Origin: Senegalimassilia faecalis
GTDB lineage: Bacteria; Actinomycetota; Coriobacteriia; Coriobacteriales; Eggerthellaceae
Assembly: GCF_004135645.1 (NCBI RefSeq)
Contig: NZ_SDPW01000001.1
Location: 1,674,001 to 1,738,000 of the forward strand
Direction: 5' to 3'
Length of the DNA stretch: 64,000 nt
In this document: positions 36,149 through 44,754 of the stretch, in pieces
How positions within the stretch are numbered: the stretch's first letter is position 1
How the letters are laid out: each line of letters begins with the position of its first letter
Notes under the pieces: model-generated
Databases searched by the model: none
Told to the model about the DNA's origin: nothing
What the model saw: the letters and a program-made list of their open reading frames with translations, nothing else
Position numbers and translations under genes: made by a program

Positions 36149-39037
36149 ATGGGGAACGAGATTGACATCCACGCCCCCGGCGTAGAGATGCGCAAGTCGC
36201 TGTGCTACTTCTGCCATGCGAACTGCGGTGTCCTCGCCTATGTGAAGGACGGGGAGGTGATCAAGATCGAGGGCGATCCCAATTACTCGAACCAAGGCGG
36301 CCTCTGCTGCCGCGGCAACAGCGCCCTTCTGCATCTGAACCACCCCGCCCGCATCAACCATGCGCTCAAGCGCGTGGGCAAGAAGGGCGAGGGCAAGTGG
36401 GAGAAGATTCCCTACGACCAGGCCATCGCTGAGGTGGCCGAGCGCCTGAACCAGATCAAGGAGGAGTCCGGCGCCGAGGCCGTGGCCTCGGCCGGCGGCA
36501 CGACGCGCACCGACGACTGGGCGCGCCGCCGCTTCATGAACCAGTTCGGCAGCCCCAACGGCTTCCATAATGCCCTTCTGTGCTGGATTCCCACCTTCAT
36601 GGCCGAGACCTGCGTGGCCGGCTGGTCGCCCTTCGAGACCGATCTCGGCTCGGCCAAGGTGGTCATGCTGTGGGGCATGAACCCGGGGGCGTCATCTCTG
36701 GGCGCCATGCGCGGCTACACCGACCTGCAGAAGGCGGGCATGAAGATCATCGTGGTGGACCCGCGCTACTCCGAGACGGCGTCGAAGGCGGATCTGTGGC
36801 TGCCGCTGCGCCCCGGCTCCGATTCGGCTTTGGCCCTGGCCATGCTCCGCACCATCATCTACGAGGGCCTTTACGACTTCGCCTTCGTGCGCGACTGGTG
36901 CCAGGACTTCGACGCCTTGAAGGAGCACGTGCGTGACTACACGCCGGAATGGGCCGCGCCGCTCACGTGGCTGACCCCGGACCAGATCCGCGCGGCGGCC
37001 CGCATGTACGCCGGCAACAAGCCCGGCTGCATCCAGTGGGGCTGCACCTGGGACCAACTCGGCACCGCCTCCACGACGACGAGCCTCACGTTGGCCCTCA
37101 TGCGCGCCATCTGCGGCAATCTGGACGTGCCCGGGGGCGACGGCATGCCGGGGCCGGCCCTGAACTTCCTCACCGACGAGGAGATGGAGGCCAACGAGTG
37201 CCTGCCCGAGGAGCAGAAGGCCAAGCAGATCGGCTCCAACAAATTTAAGCTGACGAGCTGGCCCGGCTACACGTTGATCTCCGACAACGCCAAGCGCACC
37301 TGGGGTAAAACGCTGCCGGCCGAGTGGTTCTGTGAGGCCCACGGCCCCAGCGTCTTCAAGGCCATCATTACCGGCGACCCCTATCAGATTCGCGGCCTCA
37401 TCGTGAACGCCACCAACCCGGTGAACTCCTACGGCGATGCGAAGATGACGCTTGAGGCCCTGAAGAAGGTGGAGTTCCTCGTCACCGTGGAGTACTGGAT
37501 GACGCCCACGGCGCTGCTCTCCGACTACGTGTTCCCGGCCGCCGGCGCGCTCGAGCGCCCGACCATCGTGACCCACTACGGCGCCACGGACTCGTTCCTC
37601 GGTGGCAAGCGCGCCATACGTCCGCTTTACGACCGCCATACCGACATGACCTTCTGGCGCAAGCTGGGCCTGGCCTGTGGGCAGGATCCGGAGATGTGGC
37701 CCTGGGAGACCGAGGAGGAGGCCTACTACCATATCCTCAAGCCGCTGGGTCTCGCCATCGAGTGTTACGACGACTTCGTGGACAACTACCGCATGTACTA
37801 CCCGCCGCTGCACCAGAACAAGTACGTCGCCAACGGCGGTTTTTGGACCCCCTCGGGCAAGGTGGAGTGCGACTCTTCCATCCTGCGCGAGCTGGGCTAT
37901 GCGGGCATGCCCACCTATATTGGCTGCTCCGAGAACGAGATCGACGATCCGGAGGTGGCGGAGAAGTACCCCATCGTGCTCACCACGGGCGGCGGATTCA
38001 TGCCCTACCACCATTCCGAGCACTTCCAGATGCCCTCCATCCGCTATCTGTATCCCGATCCCTACTTTACCCTGAACCCCGATTTGGCCGACAAGCTCGG
38101 CATCGCCGAGGGCGACTGGTGCTGGATCGAGACGCGCCGCGGGCGCATCAAGATGCGTGCCAACGTGAGCCCGGAGATTCACCCCAACGTGGTGTACTGC
38201 CCCCGCGGCTGGTGGTTCCCCGAGCGCGACGGCTCGGCCGATCTGAACAACCCCTTCGGCTGCCTTGAGTCGAACACTAACGTGCTCACCTCCGTGGACG
38301 ATTGGGACTGCGACCCCATGGGCGGCTCCTGGGCCAATCGCGGCCTGCTCTGCCGCGTCTACAAGTGCACCGAGTTCGACCACGAGTACCGGCCGGCCGA
38401 TGCCCAGTGGTCCATCCCCGGCGACTCCTCCGAGCCCGGCGTCACCGTCATGCCGTCGGACCAGCGTCTGGCCCGCGAGAAGGTGCCCTTCGAGGCGCCT
38501 GAGATGGAACCTGCGCCCGAGGGCTACTACCGCGTGTGGCAGAACGGCCAGCTCTACCAGGAGGGCACCCATTTCCGCCTGGACGAGTCCGGCTGGCTCG
38601 TGAATCCCCGCACCAAGGGCTACCACGACGCCTATACCGGCTGGCGCTACGATCCCGACAGCGAGCTGCTCGTCGACGACGAGACCGGCACGTTCTATGA
38701 CATGGACCGCCAAGAGGTCAACTTCGTGGGCGGTGTGCGCTGCTACCCGGGCCAGGGTGCGCCCTTCGAGGTCCCCGAGCAGTTGACGTGGAACGAGGAG
38801 AAAGGTTATGCGCAGCTGAACGAGCTTCCCTACGTGTACGATCCGGCCTCCGGCTGGCTCATCGACCCGGACACCGGCGCCTATCACGAGGCCTACTACG
38901 GCTGGCTCTACGACGGCGCCACCGACCAGCTCGTCTCCGAAGACGGCACGCGCTACACCATGGAGTACAACCCCATTGAGGCCGAGGAGGCCCAGGCCGC
39001 CGCTATCGGGGCCGCCGACGAAGAGGAAGGAGCCTAA
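36149..39037 (+). CDS. Molybdopterin oxidoreductase (acetylene hydratase/catechol dehydroxylase-like) with repeated C-terminal tail
   Basis: The 962-residue protein has a canonical 4Fe-4S motif (C19, C22, C26, then C53/C54), cofactor-binding segments VVDPRYSETASKADLWLPLR and IVNATNPVNSYGDAKM, and the C-terminal MopB domain with IEGDWCWIETRRGRI-like features, all shared with acetylene hydratase-type DMSO reductase relatives. There is no Tat signal. After about residue 790 it carries a tail not normal for the family: two related units, starting SGWLV at residue 814 and SGWLI at 901, rich in Tyr, Trp, Asp and Gly. AGAAGAGGAG is spaced for the ATG at 36149. Ferredoxin and NrfD genes follow at once. 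The substrate is unknown. Confidence 0.88.
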   Translation: MGNEIDIHAPGVEMRKSLCYFCHANCGVLAYVKDGEVIKIEGDPNYSNQGGLCCRGNSALLHLNHPARINHALKRVGKKGEGKWEKIPYDQAIAEVAERLNQIKEESGAEAVASAGGTTRTDDWARRRFMNQFGSPNGFHNALLCWIPTFMAETCVAGWSPFETDLGSAKVVMLWGMNPGASSLGAMRGYTDLQKAGMKIIVVDPRYSETASKADLWLPLRPGSDSALALAMLRTIIYEGLYDFAFVRDWCQDFDALKEHVRDYTPEWAAPLTWLTPDQIRAAARMYAGNKPGCIQWGCTWDQLGTASTTTSLTLALMRAICGNLDVPGGDGMPGPALNFLTDEEMEANECLPEEQKAKQIGSNKFKLTSWPGYTLISDNAKRTWGKTLPAEWFCEAHGPSVFKAIITGDPYQIRGLIVNATNPVNSYGDAKMTLEALKKVEFLVTVEYWMTPTALLSDYVFPAAGALERPTIVTHYGATDSFLGGKRAIRPLYDRHTDMTFWRKLGLACGQDPEMWPWETEEEAYYHILKPLGLAIECYDDFVDNYRMYYPPLHQNKYVANGGFWTPSGKVECDSSILRELGYAGMPTYIGCSENEIDDPEVAEKYPIVLTTGGGFMPYHHSEHFQMPSIRYLYPDPYFTLNPDLADKLGIAEGDWCWIETRRGRIKMRANVSPEIHPNVVYCPRGWWFPERDGSADLNNPFGCLESNTNVLTSVDDWDCDPMGGSWANRGLLCRVYKCTEFDHEYRPADAQWSIPGDSSEPGVTVMPSDQRLAREKVPFEAPEMEPAPEGYYRVWQNGQLYQEGTHFRLDESGWLVNPRTKGYHDAYTGWRYDPDSELLVDDETGTFYDMDRQEVNFVGGVRCYPGQGAPFEVPEQLTWNEEKGYAQLNELPYVYDPASGWLIDPDTGAYHEAYYGWLYDGATDQLVSEDGTRYTMEYNPIEAEEAQAAAIGAADEEEGA
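38588..38965 (+). repeat. Two protein-level repeats in the molybdoenzyme tail
   Basis: Residues 814-853 (38588-38707) and 901-939 (38849-38965) align over about 39 positions with more than half identical, including GWL, GYHDAY/AYHEAY, GW-YD and the closing DETGTFY/EDGTRY. The aromatic-Asp-Gly pattern recalls OCRE-like repeats, but homology is not claimed. Confidence 0.7.
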
Positions 39038-39041
39038 CGCT

Positions 39042-39623
39042 ATGACCCGTTATGTCATGGTCGTCGACCAGAGCCGCTGCATCGGCTGCCAGTCGTGCAC
39101 CGTCGCGTGCCGCACCTGGAACGACCTTCCCCTCGACATCATCTACAACCCGGTCATGACCGAGGGCACGAAGGGAACCTTCCCGGACGTGTACCGCACT
39201 TGGACCCCCACCCAGTGCATGCACTGCGCCAACCCCGAGTGCGTGCCCTGCTGTCCCACCGGCGCCAGCCAGCAGGACGACGATGGCACCGTTTGGGTTG
39301 ACTCCAAGAAGTGCATGGGCTGCAAGGTGTGCGTGAACGCGTGCCCCTACGGGATGCGGGACGTGTCCCACATGGTGCCCCGCTTCGACCAGTACGTGCG
39401 CAAGTGCACGTTCTGCCGCGATCGGCGCGCTGCCGATCCGGCCGCCGAGCCCTACTGCGTGGCCACCTGCCACCAGCGTGCCCGCATCTTCGGGGACATC
39501 GACGATCCCGAGAGCGAGGTGTCGAAGCTCATCAACACCAATCACACCGAGCGCCTGTTCACCGAGCTCGGTACGGACCCGCAGATCTACTACATTCCCG
39601 AGATGGGAGGCGGTGCGCGATGA
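39042..39623 (+). CDS. 4Fe-4S ferredoxin-type electron-transfer subunit (NrfC/PsrB-like)
   Basis: The 193-residue protein has four cysteine groups: CIGCQSCTVAC, CMHCANPECVPCC, CMGCKVCVNACPYG and CTFCRDRRAAD with later cysteines, as in PsrB/NrfC/DmsB. It links the catalytic subunit just upstream with the NrfD-like membrane protein just downstream. AGGAAGGAG precedes the ATG, four bases after the molybdoenzyme stop. The stop overlaps the nrfD-like start by four bases, so stoichiometric synthesis is likely. Confidence 0.93.
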   Translation: MTRYVMVVDQSRCIGCQSCTVACRTWNDLPLDIIYNPVMTEGTKGTFPDVYRTWTPTQCMHCANPECVPCCPTGASQQDDDGTVWVDSKKCMGCKVCVNACPYGMRDVSHMVPRFDQYVRKCTFCRDRRAADPAAEPYCVATCHQRARIFGDIDDPESEVSKLINTNHTERLFTELGTDPQIYYIPEMGGGAR

Positions 39624-40600
39624 AGCATCACTACTGGGAGGCCCCCATTGTCATCTACCTGTTCCTAGGCGGCCTCGGCGGCGGCATCTTCTTCCTGTCC
39701 GCCCTGTTCGACCTGATCATTGTTCCGGGCTCCGGCTTGCTGTTCTTCGCTCCGGTGTTCTTCGCCCTGGCGGCGCTGGCCCTAGGCTGCTTCTTCCTCG
39801 TCTTCGAGCTGGGACAGCCGCCGGTGTTCTGGCGCGTGTTCACCACCAAGACCGCCATCATCAAGTGGGGCGCGGTGCTCCTGTCCGTTGCCATGATCTT
39901 CGGCTTCGTGTGGTGGGCCAGCTACCTGTACGTGCTCGGTTGGGAGTGGACCTTCGGTTTGGCCGCCGCCCTTGAGGGCGTCCGCCCGATCATGCTCGGC
40001 GTGGCCGGGGTGGCGGGCTTCGGCATCATGGTGTACACCGGCGTCATGCTCTCCACGCTGAAGGCCCACGCCTTCTGGGCCACCCCGGCGCTGCCGGTGC
40101 TGTTCACCATCTCGGCGCTCTCCACGGCTTGCGCGGCTATCGCGCTGTCGCTGGGAGGGGCCGTGGACGTGAACGTGATCGGTGCGGTGATGGCCGAGCT
40201 CATCCACGAGATTGTGCACATCGTCGACATCGTGCTCGTCGTGGCCGAGATCACCGTGCTGCTCATCATGGTCTTGAGCTTCTACGGCGCAGGCAACGTG
40301 TGCGCCCACGAGGTGGCCGCCCGCTGGGTGCGCGGCAAGACGGCGCCTCTGTTCTGGGGTGGCATGGTTTTCGGCGGACTGGTTCTGCCCCTGGCGCTCT
40401 ACGTCTTGGGCGCAGGCTCCACCGGCTCCGAGGTCCTGGCGCCCATCCTGGTGCTCTGCGGCGGCCTGCTGCTGCGCTACCTGTGCGTCTATTCCGACGA
40501 GCGTGCGCCGCTGCCCGGCGAGGAGCGCTTCTACGAGCGCCTTCCGAAGAGCGACGCTGAGTTCCTCAAGGCCTGGACGAAGGGCGAGAACCTTTACTAG
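39620..40600 (+). CDS. NrfD/PsrC-like membrane anchor subunit
   Basis: The 326-residue hydrophobic protein has about 8-9 membrane helices and starts MKHHYWEAPIVIYLFLGGLG, the family hallmark. Members exchange electrons with menaquinol on behalf of a ferredoxin subunit. The ATG overlaps the ferredoxin stop (ATGA). Because the catalytic subunit has no export signal, the complex would have to face the cytoplasm, unlike polysulfide or DMSO reductases. The short charged C-terminus ends in a KGENLY tail. A GC-rich hairpin follows before the next gene. Confidence 0.9.
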   Translation: MKHHYWEAPIVIYLFLGGLGGGIFFLSALFDLIIVPGSGLLFFAPVFFALAALALGCFFLVFELGQPPVFWRVFTTKTAIIKWGAVLLSVAMIFGFVWWASYLYVLGWEWTFGLAAALEGVRPIMLGVAGVAGFGIMVYTGVMLSTLKAHAFWATPALPVLFTISALSTACAAIALSLGGAVDVNVIGAVMAELIHEIVHIVDIVLVVAEITVLLIMVLSFYGAGNVCAHEVAARWVRGKTAPLFWGGMVFGGLVLPLALYVLGAGSTGSEVLAPILVLCGGLLLRYLCVYSDERAPLPGEERFYERLPKSDAEFLKAWTKGENLY

Positions 40601-40621
40601 GTCGCCTTTGGATTGAATTCG

Positions 40622-40648
40622 GGGCCGCGCCTTCGCCCGGCGCGGCCC
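40622..40648 (+). other. Hairpin inside the operon
   Basis: GGGCCGCGCC (40622-40631) pairs with GGCGCGGCCC (40639-40648) between the NrfD and CCG genes. Without a T-run it probably protects or segments the mRNA rather than ending transcription. Confidence 0.4.
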
Positions 40649-40673
40649 GCGTTGCAAGAGAGGAGATACCGCT

Positions 40674-41609
40674 ATGGACGGCATCCTGATGACCGATGCG
40701 CTGACCGGCTGCGCCGTAGCGGTGGCGGCTGACGGATCGTCGGCGCGCGTGTCCGAGGGAGGGAGCCGCACGCGGGCCGCTTCGGTCTTCTTCCCTGGAT
40801 GCTCACTGCTCAACTACGCCCCGGCCCTGGTCTCCACCTTGTCGGACTATCTCGCGCAGGCCGGCGCGGTGGACGGCACCTCGCTTCTGTGCTGCGGCAA
40901 GATCCTCGACTTCGAGGACGATGGCGCGGCCCGGCGGGCGGCCGTCGACGAGGCGCTGCGCCGGGCCGTGGAGGCGGCGGGCACCGAGCGCATCGTGGCC
41001 GCGTGCCCGAACTGCGCGGCTGCCCTCAAGCGCGCCCTCTCGACCGAGGTGGGCGCGCCGTGCGCGGAGGTGGTGGCCCTGCCCAAGGTGCTCGCCGAGC
41101 TCGGCTGCCGCATCGATCCGGCCACGGCGCGCGAGGTACTCGCCGCCAAGGGCTTCGCGGGCAAGGACGCCCCGAAGATGTGGGTGCACGACTCGTGCCC
41201 CGACCGCGGCGACTACGACTTCGGCCGCGGCGTGCGGGCGATGCTTCCCCCCGAGATGCTCATCGAGGACAACCTCGAGCCCTCGTCGCGCTGCTGCGGG
41301 TCCATCGCCCGGGCCGCCGGCCGGTACGAGGCGGCGCTCGCCCAGGGGGCCCGGCGCGCGGAGCACGCGGCCCGGCACGGCGCCGATGCCATGGTCACGG
41401 CTTGCATGAGCTGCGCGGCGTCCCTGGCCTCGGCCCAGGACGGGCTTCCCGTCGTCCATTACCTTGAGCTGCTCTGCGACTACCCCATGGACTGGCGCGT
41501 CGCGGCCCGCCCCCTGTCCCTGCGCTTCCTCATCGAGAACGAGCGGAAGGCGCCCGACGGAGGCCGCGACTTCGAGCTTCTTCCGGCGAGGGAGGGGGAG
41601 GCGCGGTGA
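40674..41609 (+). CDS. CCG-domain (HdrB/GlpC-like) cysteine-rich protein
   Basis: The 311-residue protein contains two cysteine-rich CCG domains: FFPGCSLLNYAPALV, LLCCGKILDFEDD and CPNC in the first, VHDSCPDRGDYDFG, SSRCCGSIARAAG and CMSC in the second. In HdrB-type proteins these bind non-cubane 4Fe-4S clusters that perform disulfide chemistry or electron transfer. No ferredoxin domain is present, unlike the second CCG protein of this operon. GAGAGGAGA precedes the ATG. The stop overlaps the GTG start of the next molybdoenzyme, so the two are tightly coupled and probably work together. Confidence 0.85.
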   Translation: MDGILMTDALTGCAVAVAADGSSARVSEGGSRTRAASVFFPGCSLLNYAPALVSTLSDYLAQAGAVDGTSLLCCGKILDFEDDGAARRAAVDEALRRAVEAAGTERIVAACPNCAAALKRALSTEVGAPCAEVVALPKVLAELGCRIDPATAREVLAAKGFAGKDAPKMWVHDSCPDRGDYDFGRGVRAMLPPEMLIEDNLEPSSRCCGSIARAAGRYEAALAQGARRAEHAARHGADAMVTACMSCAASLASAQDGLPVVHYLELLCDYPMDWRVAARPLSLRFLIENERKAPDGGRDFELLPAREGEAR

Positions 41610-43891
41610 GTGAGTCCGTCGAGCGTCCGAGCAACTGCCAGTACTGCGGCTACGCCTGCGCCGTCATCGCGACGGTGGAGGAGGGCCGCGTGACGAGGCT
41701 GCGCCCCGATCCGGCCCGCTACCCCTACGGCGCCTCGGTCATGGCCTCCTGCAAGCGCTGGCCTATGAACGTCGGGGCGCTGGATGCGCCGGACCGCGTG
41801 AACTATCCCCTGCGGCGGGTGGGAGAGCGGGGGAGCGGCCGATGGGAGCGGGTGAGCTGGGACGAGGCGCTGGACGACATCGCCGCGCGGCTTTCGGCGC
41901 TCGCCGAGGAGCACGGTCCTGCCACCCTGGCCAGCGCCATCGGCGGCCCGCATTGCTCGTTTTGGCCGCTCCACCGATTCATGAGCCGCTTCGGCTCGCC
42001 GAACAACATGGGCATCGGGCAGATCTGCTGGAACCCGCGCATCTGGATGGACATGGTCACCTTCGGCTGGACCGTGGAGGCCGATATCGTCCCCGGGCTC
42101 ACGGAGTGCCTCGTCCTGTGGGGCACGAACCCCGCCCAGTCCGATAACTCCGCCTTCTGGGGGCATATCCAATCCTATGCCGCCGGCGAGGGGTCTCTCG
42201 TGGTGATCGACCCGCGCAAGACCGAGGCCGCCGAGATCGCTGATTTGTGGCTGCCCGTGCGCCCTGGCACCGACGCGGTTTTGGCCCTGGGCCTTCTGAA
42301 CGCGATCATCAGCGAGGGGCTTTGTGACGAGTCGTTCGTGGAGGCGTGGTGCCACGGCTTCGACGAGTTGGCGCGCTGTGTTGCCCCTTGGACGCCCGAG
42401 GAGGCGTCGAGGGTCTGCGGCGTGGACGCCGACGACATCCGCCGGGCCGCCCGCCTGTTCGGCTCGGCCCGCGCCGCCGCGCTGGTGTCCGGCCGCGGCA
42501 TCGACCAGCTCGGGCGCGCAGTGCCCCACGTCCATCGGGCCATCTGCTGTCTGCGCGCTATCACCGGCAACGTGGATGTCCCGGGCAGCTGCCTTCTGGC
42601 GGAGGCGCCGGACTTCATAAGCGAGCAGGCCATGGAGCAGAGCGACGCGATGGCGCCCGGCTGCCGCACGGCGTCCCTCAACGCCGGGCGTACGCCCCTG
42701 CAGAGCTTCGAGGGCTACGACGCCCTGCGCGCTCTCACTGAAAGACACGGCCGCACGCCTCCCATGCGCTACCTCACCTCGGCCCTGCCCGACTACGTGC
42801 TCACCGCCATGGAAACCGGCGAGCCCTATCCGGTGCGGGCGCTCATCGTGAACGCCACCAACCCGCTGCTCACCTACGGCGACTCCGCCCGTGTGCGCCG
42901 GGCGCTTGCGGGCCTCGATCTGCTCGTGGTGCTCGAGTACCGCATGACACCCACGGCGGCTCTGGCCGATTACGTGCTGCCCGCGGCTGGCGCCCTCGAG
43001 CGGCCGGTGCTCCAGGTGCACGGCGGTGTGGCCAACGCGGCCTACGGCGGGCCCGCTGCGGTGGCGCCCCTTTACGAGCGCAAGCGCGACTACGACGTGT
43101 TCCGCGATCTGGGACTTCGCCTGGGCCAGGAGGATGCCTGGCCCGAGGAGACTTTGGAGGAGGCCTTTGCCGCGAGCTTGGCGCCCACGGGCCTTTCCTG
43201 GGACGAGTTCTGCGCCACGGGCCTGTACTGGCCCGCGCCCACGCCGCGCAAGCACGAGCTGCCCGGCGCAGACGGCGCGCCCCGGGGGTTCGCCACGACT
43301 ACGGGAAAAATCGAGCTGGCGAGCGAGTTCCTTCCGCGCTTCGGTGGCTCGCGCGTGCCCGAGCCGATCGTGGTCGGCGCGTCTGGGCCCGGAGGGCGCG
43401 CCGCGTTCGGCGAGGTGGCGCCTCGGGACGGGGGCCTGCCCCTCACCCTGATCACCGGCGCGCGGCGCCAGCCCTACAACGGTTCCATGTACTTCGAGAA
43501 CCCGCGCTTTCGGAAGGCGTGCCCGGCGCCACAGGCCACGGTGAGCCCCGCCACGGCGGCGGTCCTGGGCCTTGGGGTGGGGGATCCCGTCGAGGTTCGA
43601 ACTGCCGTCGGCACGGCGCGGTTCCTTCTGGAGGTCGCTCCCATGCGCGACGACGTGGTGAGCGTCGACTACGGCTGGTGGCGTCCCGAGGAGGACGCAT
43701 CCGCGCCGCACTTCGGCGCCATGGACGAGTCCAATGCCAACCACCTTACCAGCTGCACGGCCGAAGAGCCCCTGATCGGCACCTGGCGCTACAACGCGAT
43801 TCCGTGCCATATCGCGCCCTTCGCCGGGCGACTCTCCTGGCAAGACGATAGAGAAGATACGACCATACCGAGAAAGGACGAGACAGCATGA
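41606..43891 (+). CDS. Second molybdopterin oxidoreductase (acetylene hydratase-like)
   Basis: The 761-residue protein has the 4Fe-4S motif C11, C14, C18, C49, then RVSWDEALDDIAARLSALAE, VVIDPRKTEAAEIADLWLPV and LIVNATNPLLTYGDSARVRR, and a C-terminal MopB domain containing LITGARRQPYNGSMYFENPR. Size and motifs match acetylene hydratase-type members, and it is distantly similar to the enzyme at 36149 but without the repeated tail. It starts at GTG overlapping the CCG stop (GTGA), with GGGAGGGGGAGG in front. No Tat signal. It has no ferredoxin or NrfD subunit of its own; the adjoining CCG protein may serve it. The reaction is unknown. Confidence 0.87.
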   Translation: MSESVERPSNCQYCGYACAVIATVEEGRVTRLRPDPARYPYGASVMASCKRWPMNVGALDAPDRVNYPLRRVGERGSGRWERVSWDEALDDIAARLSALAEEHGPATLASAIGGPHCSFWPLHRFMSRFGSPNNMGIGQICWNPRIWMDMVTFGWTVEADIVPGLTECLVLWGTNPAQSDNSAFWGHIQSYAAGEGSLVVIDPRKTEAAEIADLWLPVRPGTDAVLALGLLNAIISEGLCDESFVEAWCHGFDELARCVAPWTPEEASRVCGVDADDIRRAARLFGSARAAALVSGRGIDQLGRAVPHVHRAICCLRAITGNVDVPGSCLLAEAPDFISEQAMEQSDAMAPGCRTASLNAGRTPLQSFEGYDALRALTERHGRTPPMRYLTSALPDYVLTAMETGEPYPVRALIVNATNPLLTYGDSARVRRALAGLDLLVVLEYRMTPTAALADYVLPAAGALERPVLQVHGGVANAAYGGPAAVAPLYERKRDYDVFRDLGLRLGQEDAWPEETLEEAFAASLAPTGLSWDEFCATGLYWPAPTPRKHELPGADGAPRGFATTTGKIELASEFLPRFGGSRVPEPIVVGASGPGGRAAFGEVAPRDGGLPLTLITGARRQPYNGSMYFENPRFRKACPAPQATVSPATAAVLGLGVGDPVEVRTAVGTARFLLEVAPMRDDVVSVDYGWWRPEEDASAPHFGAMDESNANHLTSCTAEEPLIGTWRYNAIPCHIAPFAGRLSWQDDREDTTIPRKDETA

Positions 43892-44748
43892 CCAACCGCA
43901 AGTGCGCCTTGCTCATCTTCAGCAAACCGCCCGTGCCCGGCCTCGTGAAGACGCGCCTCACGCGCGAGCGGGGCGGCATCCTTACGCCCGAGCAGGCCGC
44001 CGAGTTCTTCCGCCGCAGCCTCTACGACGTGAGCGAGCTTTCCATGCACGCGCTCATCGAGCTGCAGCGCGAGAACGACGCGGCCGTGGCCGCCGATCCG
44101 ACGGCGGAGGCCGTCACCTACGACTTCTACGTGTCCACCACCCCGGCCGACAACGTCCAGCTCATGCGCGAGACCTACGAGGCTATCGGCCCGTGGCCCA
44201 TGGAGGTGCACTACCTGACCGATGCGGGCGCCACCTTCGACGACCACTTCGACGACGCCTTCTCGCAGCTGTTCGCCTTGGGCTACGATGCGGTGGTGTC
44301 GGTGGGAGGCGACATTCCCACGCTGCCGAAGAGCCACATCACCCAGGCCTTCCAGTGGCTCGACTACTTCCGCTCCCTCGGCACGCCCGGTTTCGTGCAG
44401 GCGCCGTGCCAGGAGTGCGGCACGTCTTTGGTTGGCTGGTGCGCCGAAACCCCCATGGACAACCAGGGCGTCTACTACAACACCGGCGGCAAAGCGGCGC
44501 TCGACGCCTACGTGGAGAAGCTGAAGGCCACCGGCGCCCCCTCGGCGTACCTGTCGCCGGTGGCCGATGTGGACGAGGGGAGTGATCTGGCCCACGCCAT
44601 CTCGTGCCTGCGCGCCATCGAGGAGGCGGCCCCGCACCAGGGGCTGTTTGTGCCCCGGCGCGTGCTCGACTGGATCAATTTCCTGGGGCTGAAGGTGACC
44701 ACTCCCCCCAACGAGAACCACGACCCGCGCCAGTATATTGACAAGTAG
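43888..44748 (+). CDS. DUF2064 / TIGR04282-like glycosyltransferase-fold protein
   Basis: The 286-residue protein starts with ALLIFSKPPVPGLVKTRL, the nucleotide-binding hallmark of this GT-A/nucleotidyltransferase-fold family, and has VVSVGGDIPTLPKSHI near residue 138, where members carry the metal-binding aspartate. Family members are thought to handle nucleotide sugars; no molybdenum-linked role is established. The ATG overlaps the molybdoenzyme stop by four bases. Placement inside a molybdoenzyme operon could indicate a nucleotide-transfer step on a cofactor or substrate, but this is speculation. Confidence 0.75.
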   Translation: MTNRKCALLIFSKPPVPGLVKTRLTRERGGILTPEQAAEFFRRSLYDVSELSMHALIELQRENDAAVAADPTAEAVTYDFYVSTTPADNVQLMRETYEAIGPWPMEVHYLTDAGATFDDHFDDAFSQLFALGYDAVVSVGGDIPTLPKSHITQAFQWLDYFRSLGTPGFVQAPCQECGTSLVGWCAETPMDNQGVYYNTGGKAALDAYVEKLKATGAPSAYLSPVADVDEGSDLAHAISCLRAIEEAAPHQGLFVPRRVLDWINFLGLKVTTPPNENHDPRQYIDK

Positions 44749-44754
44749 GAAGCC

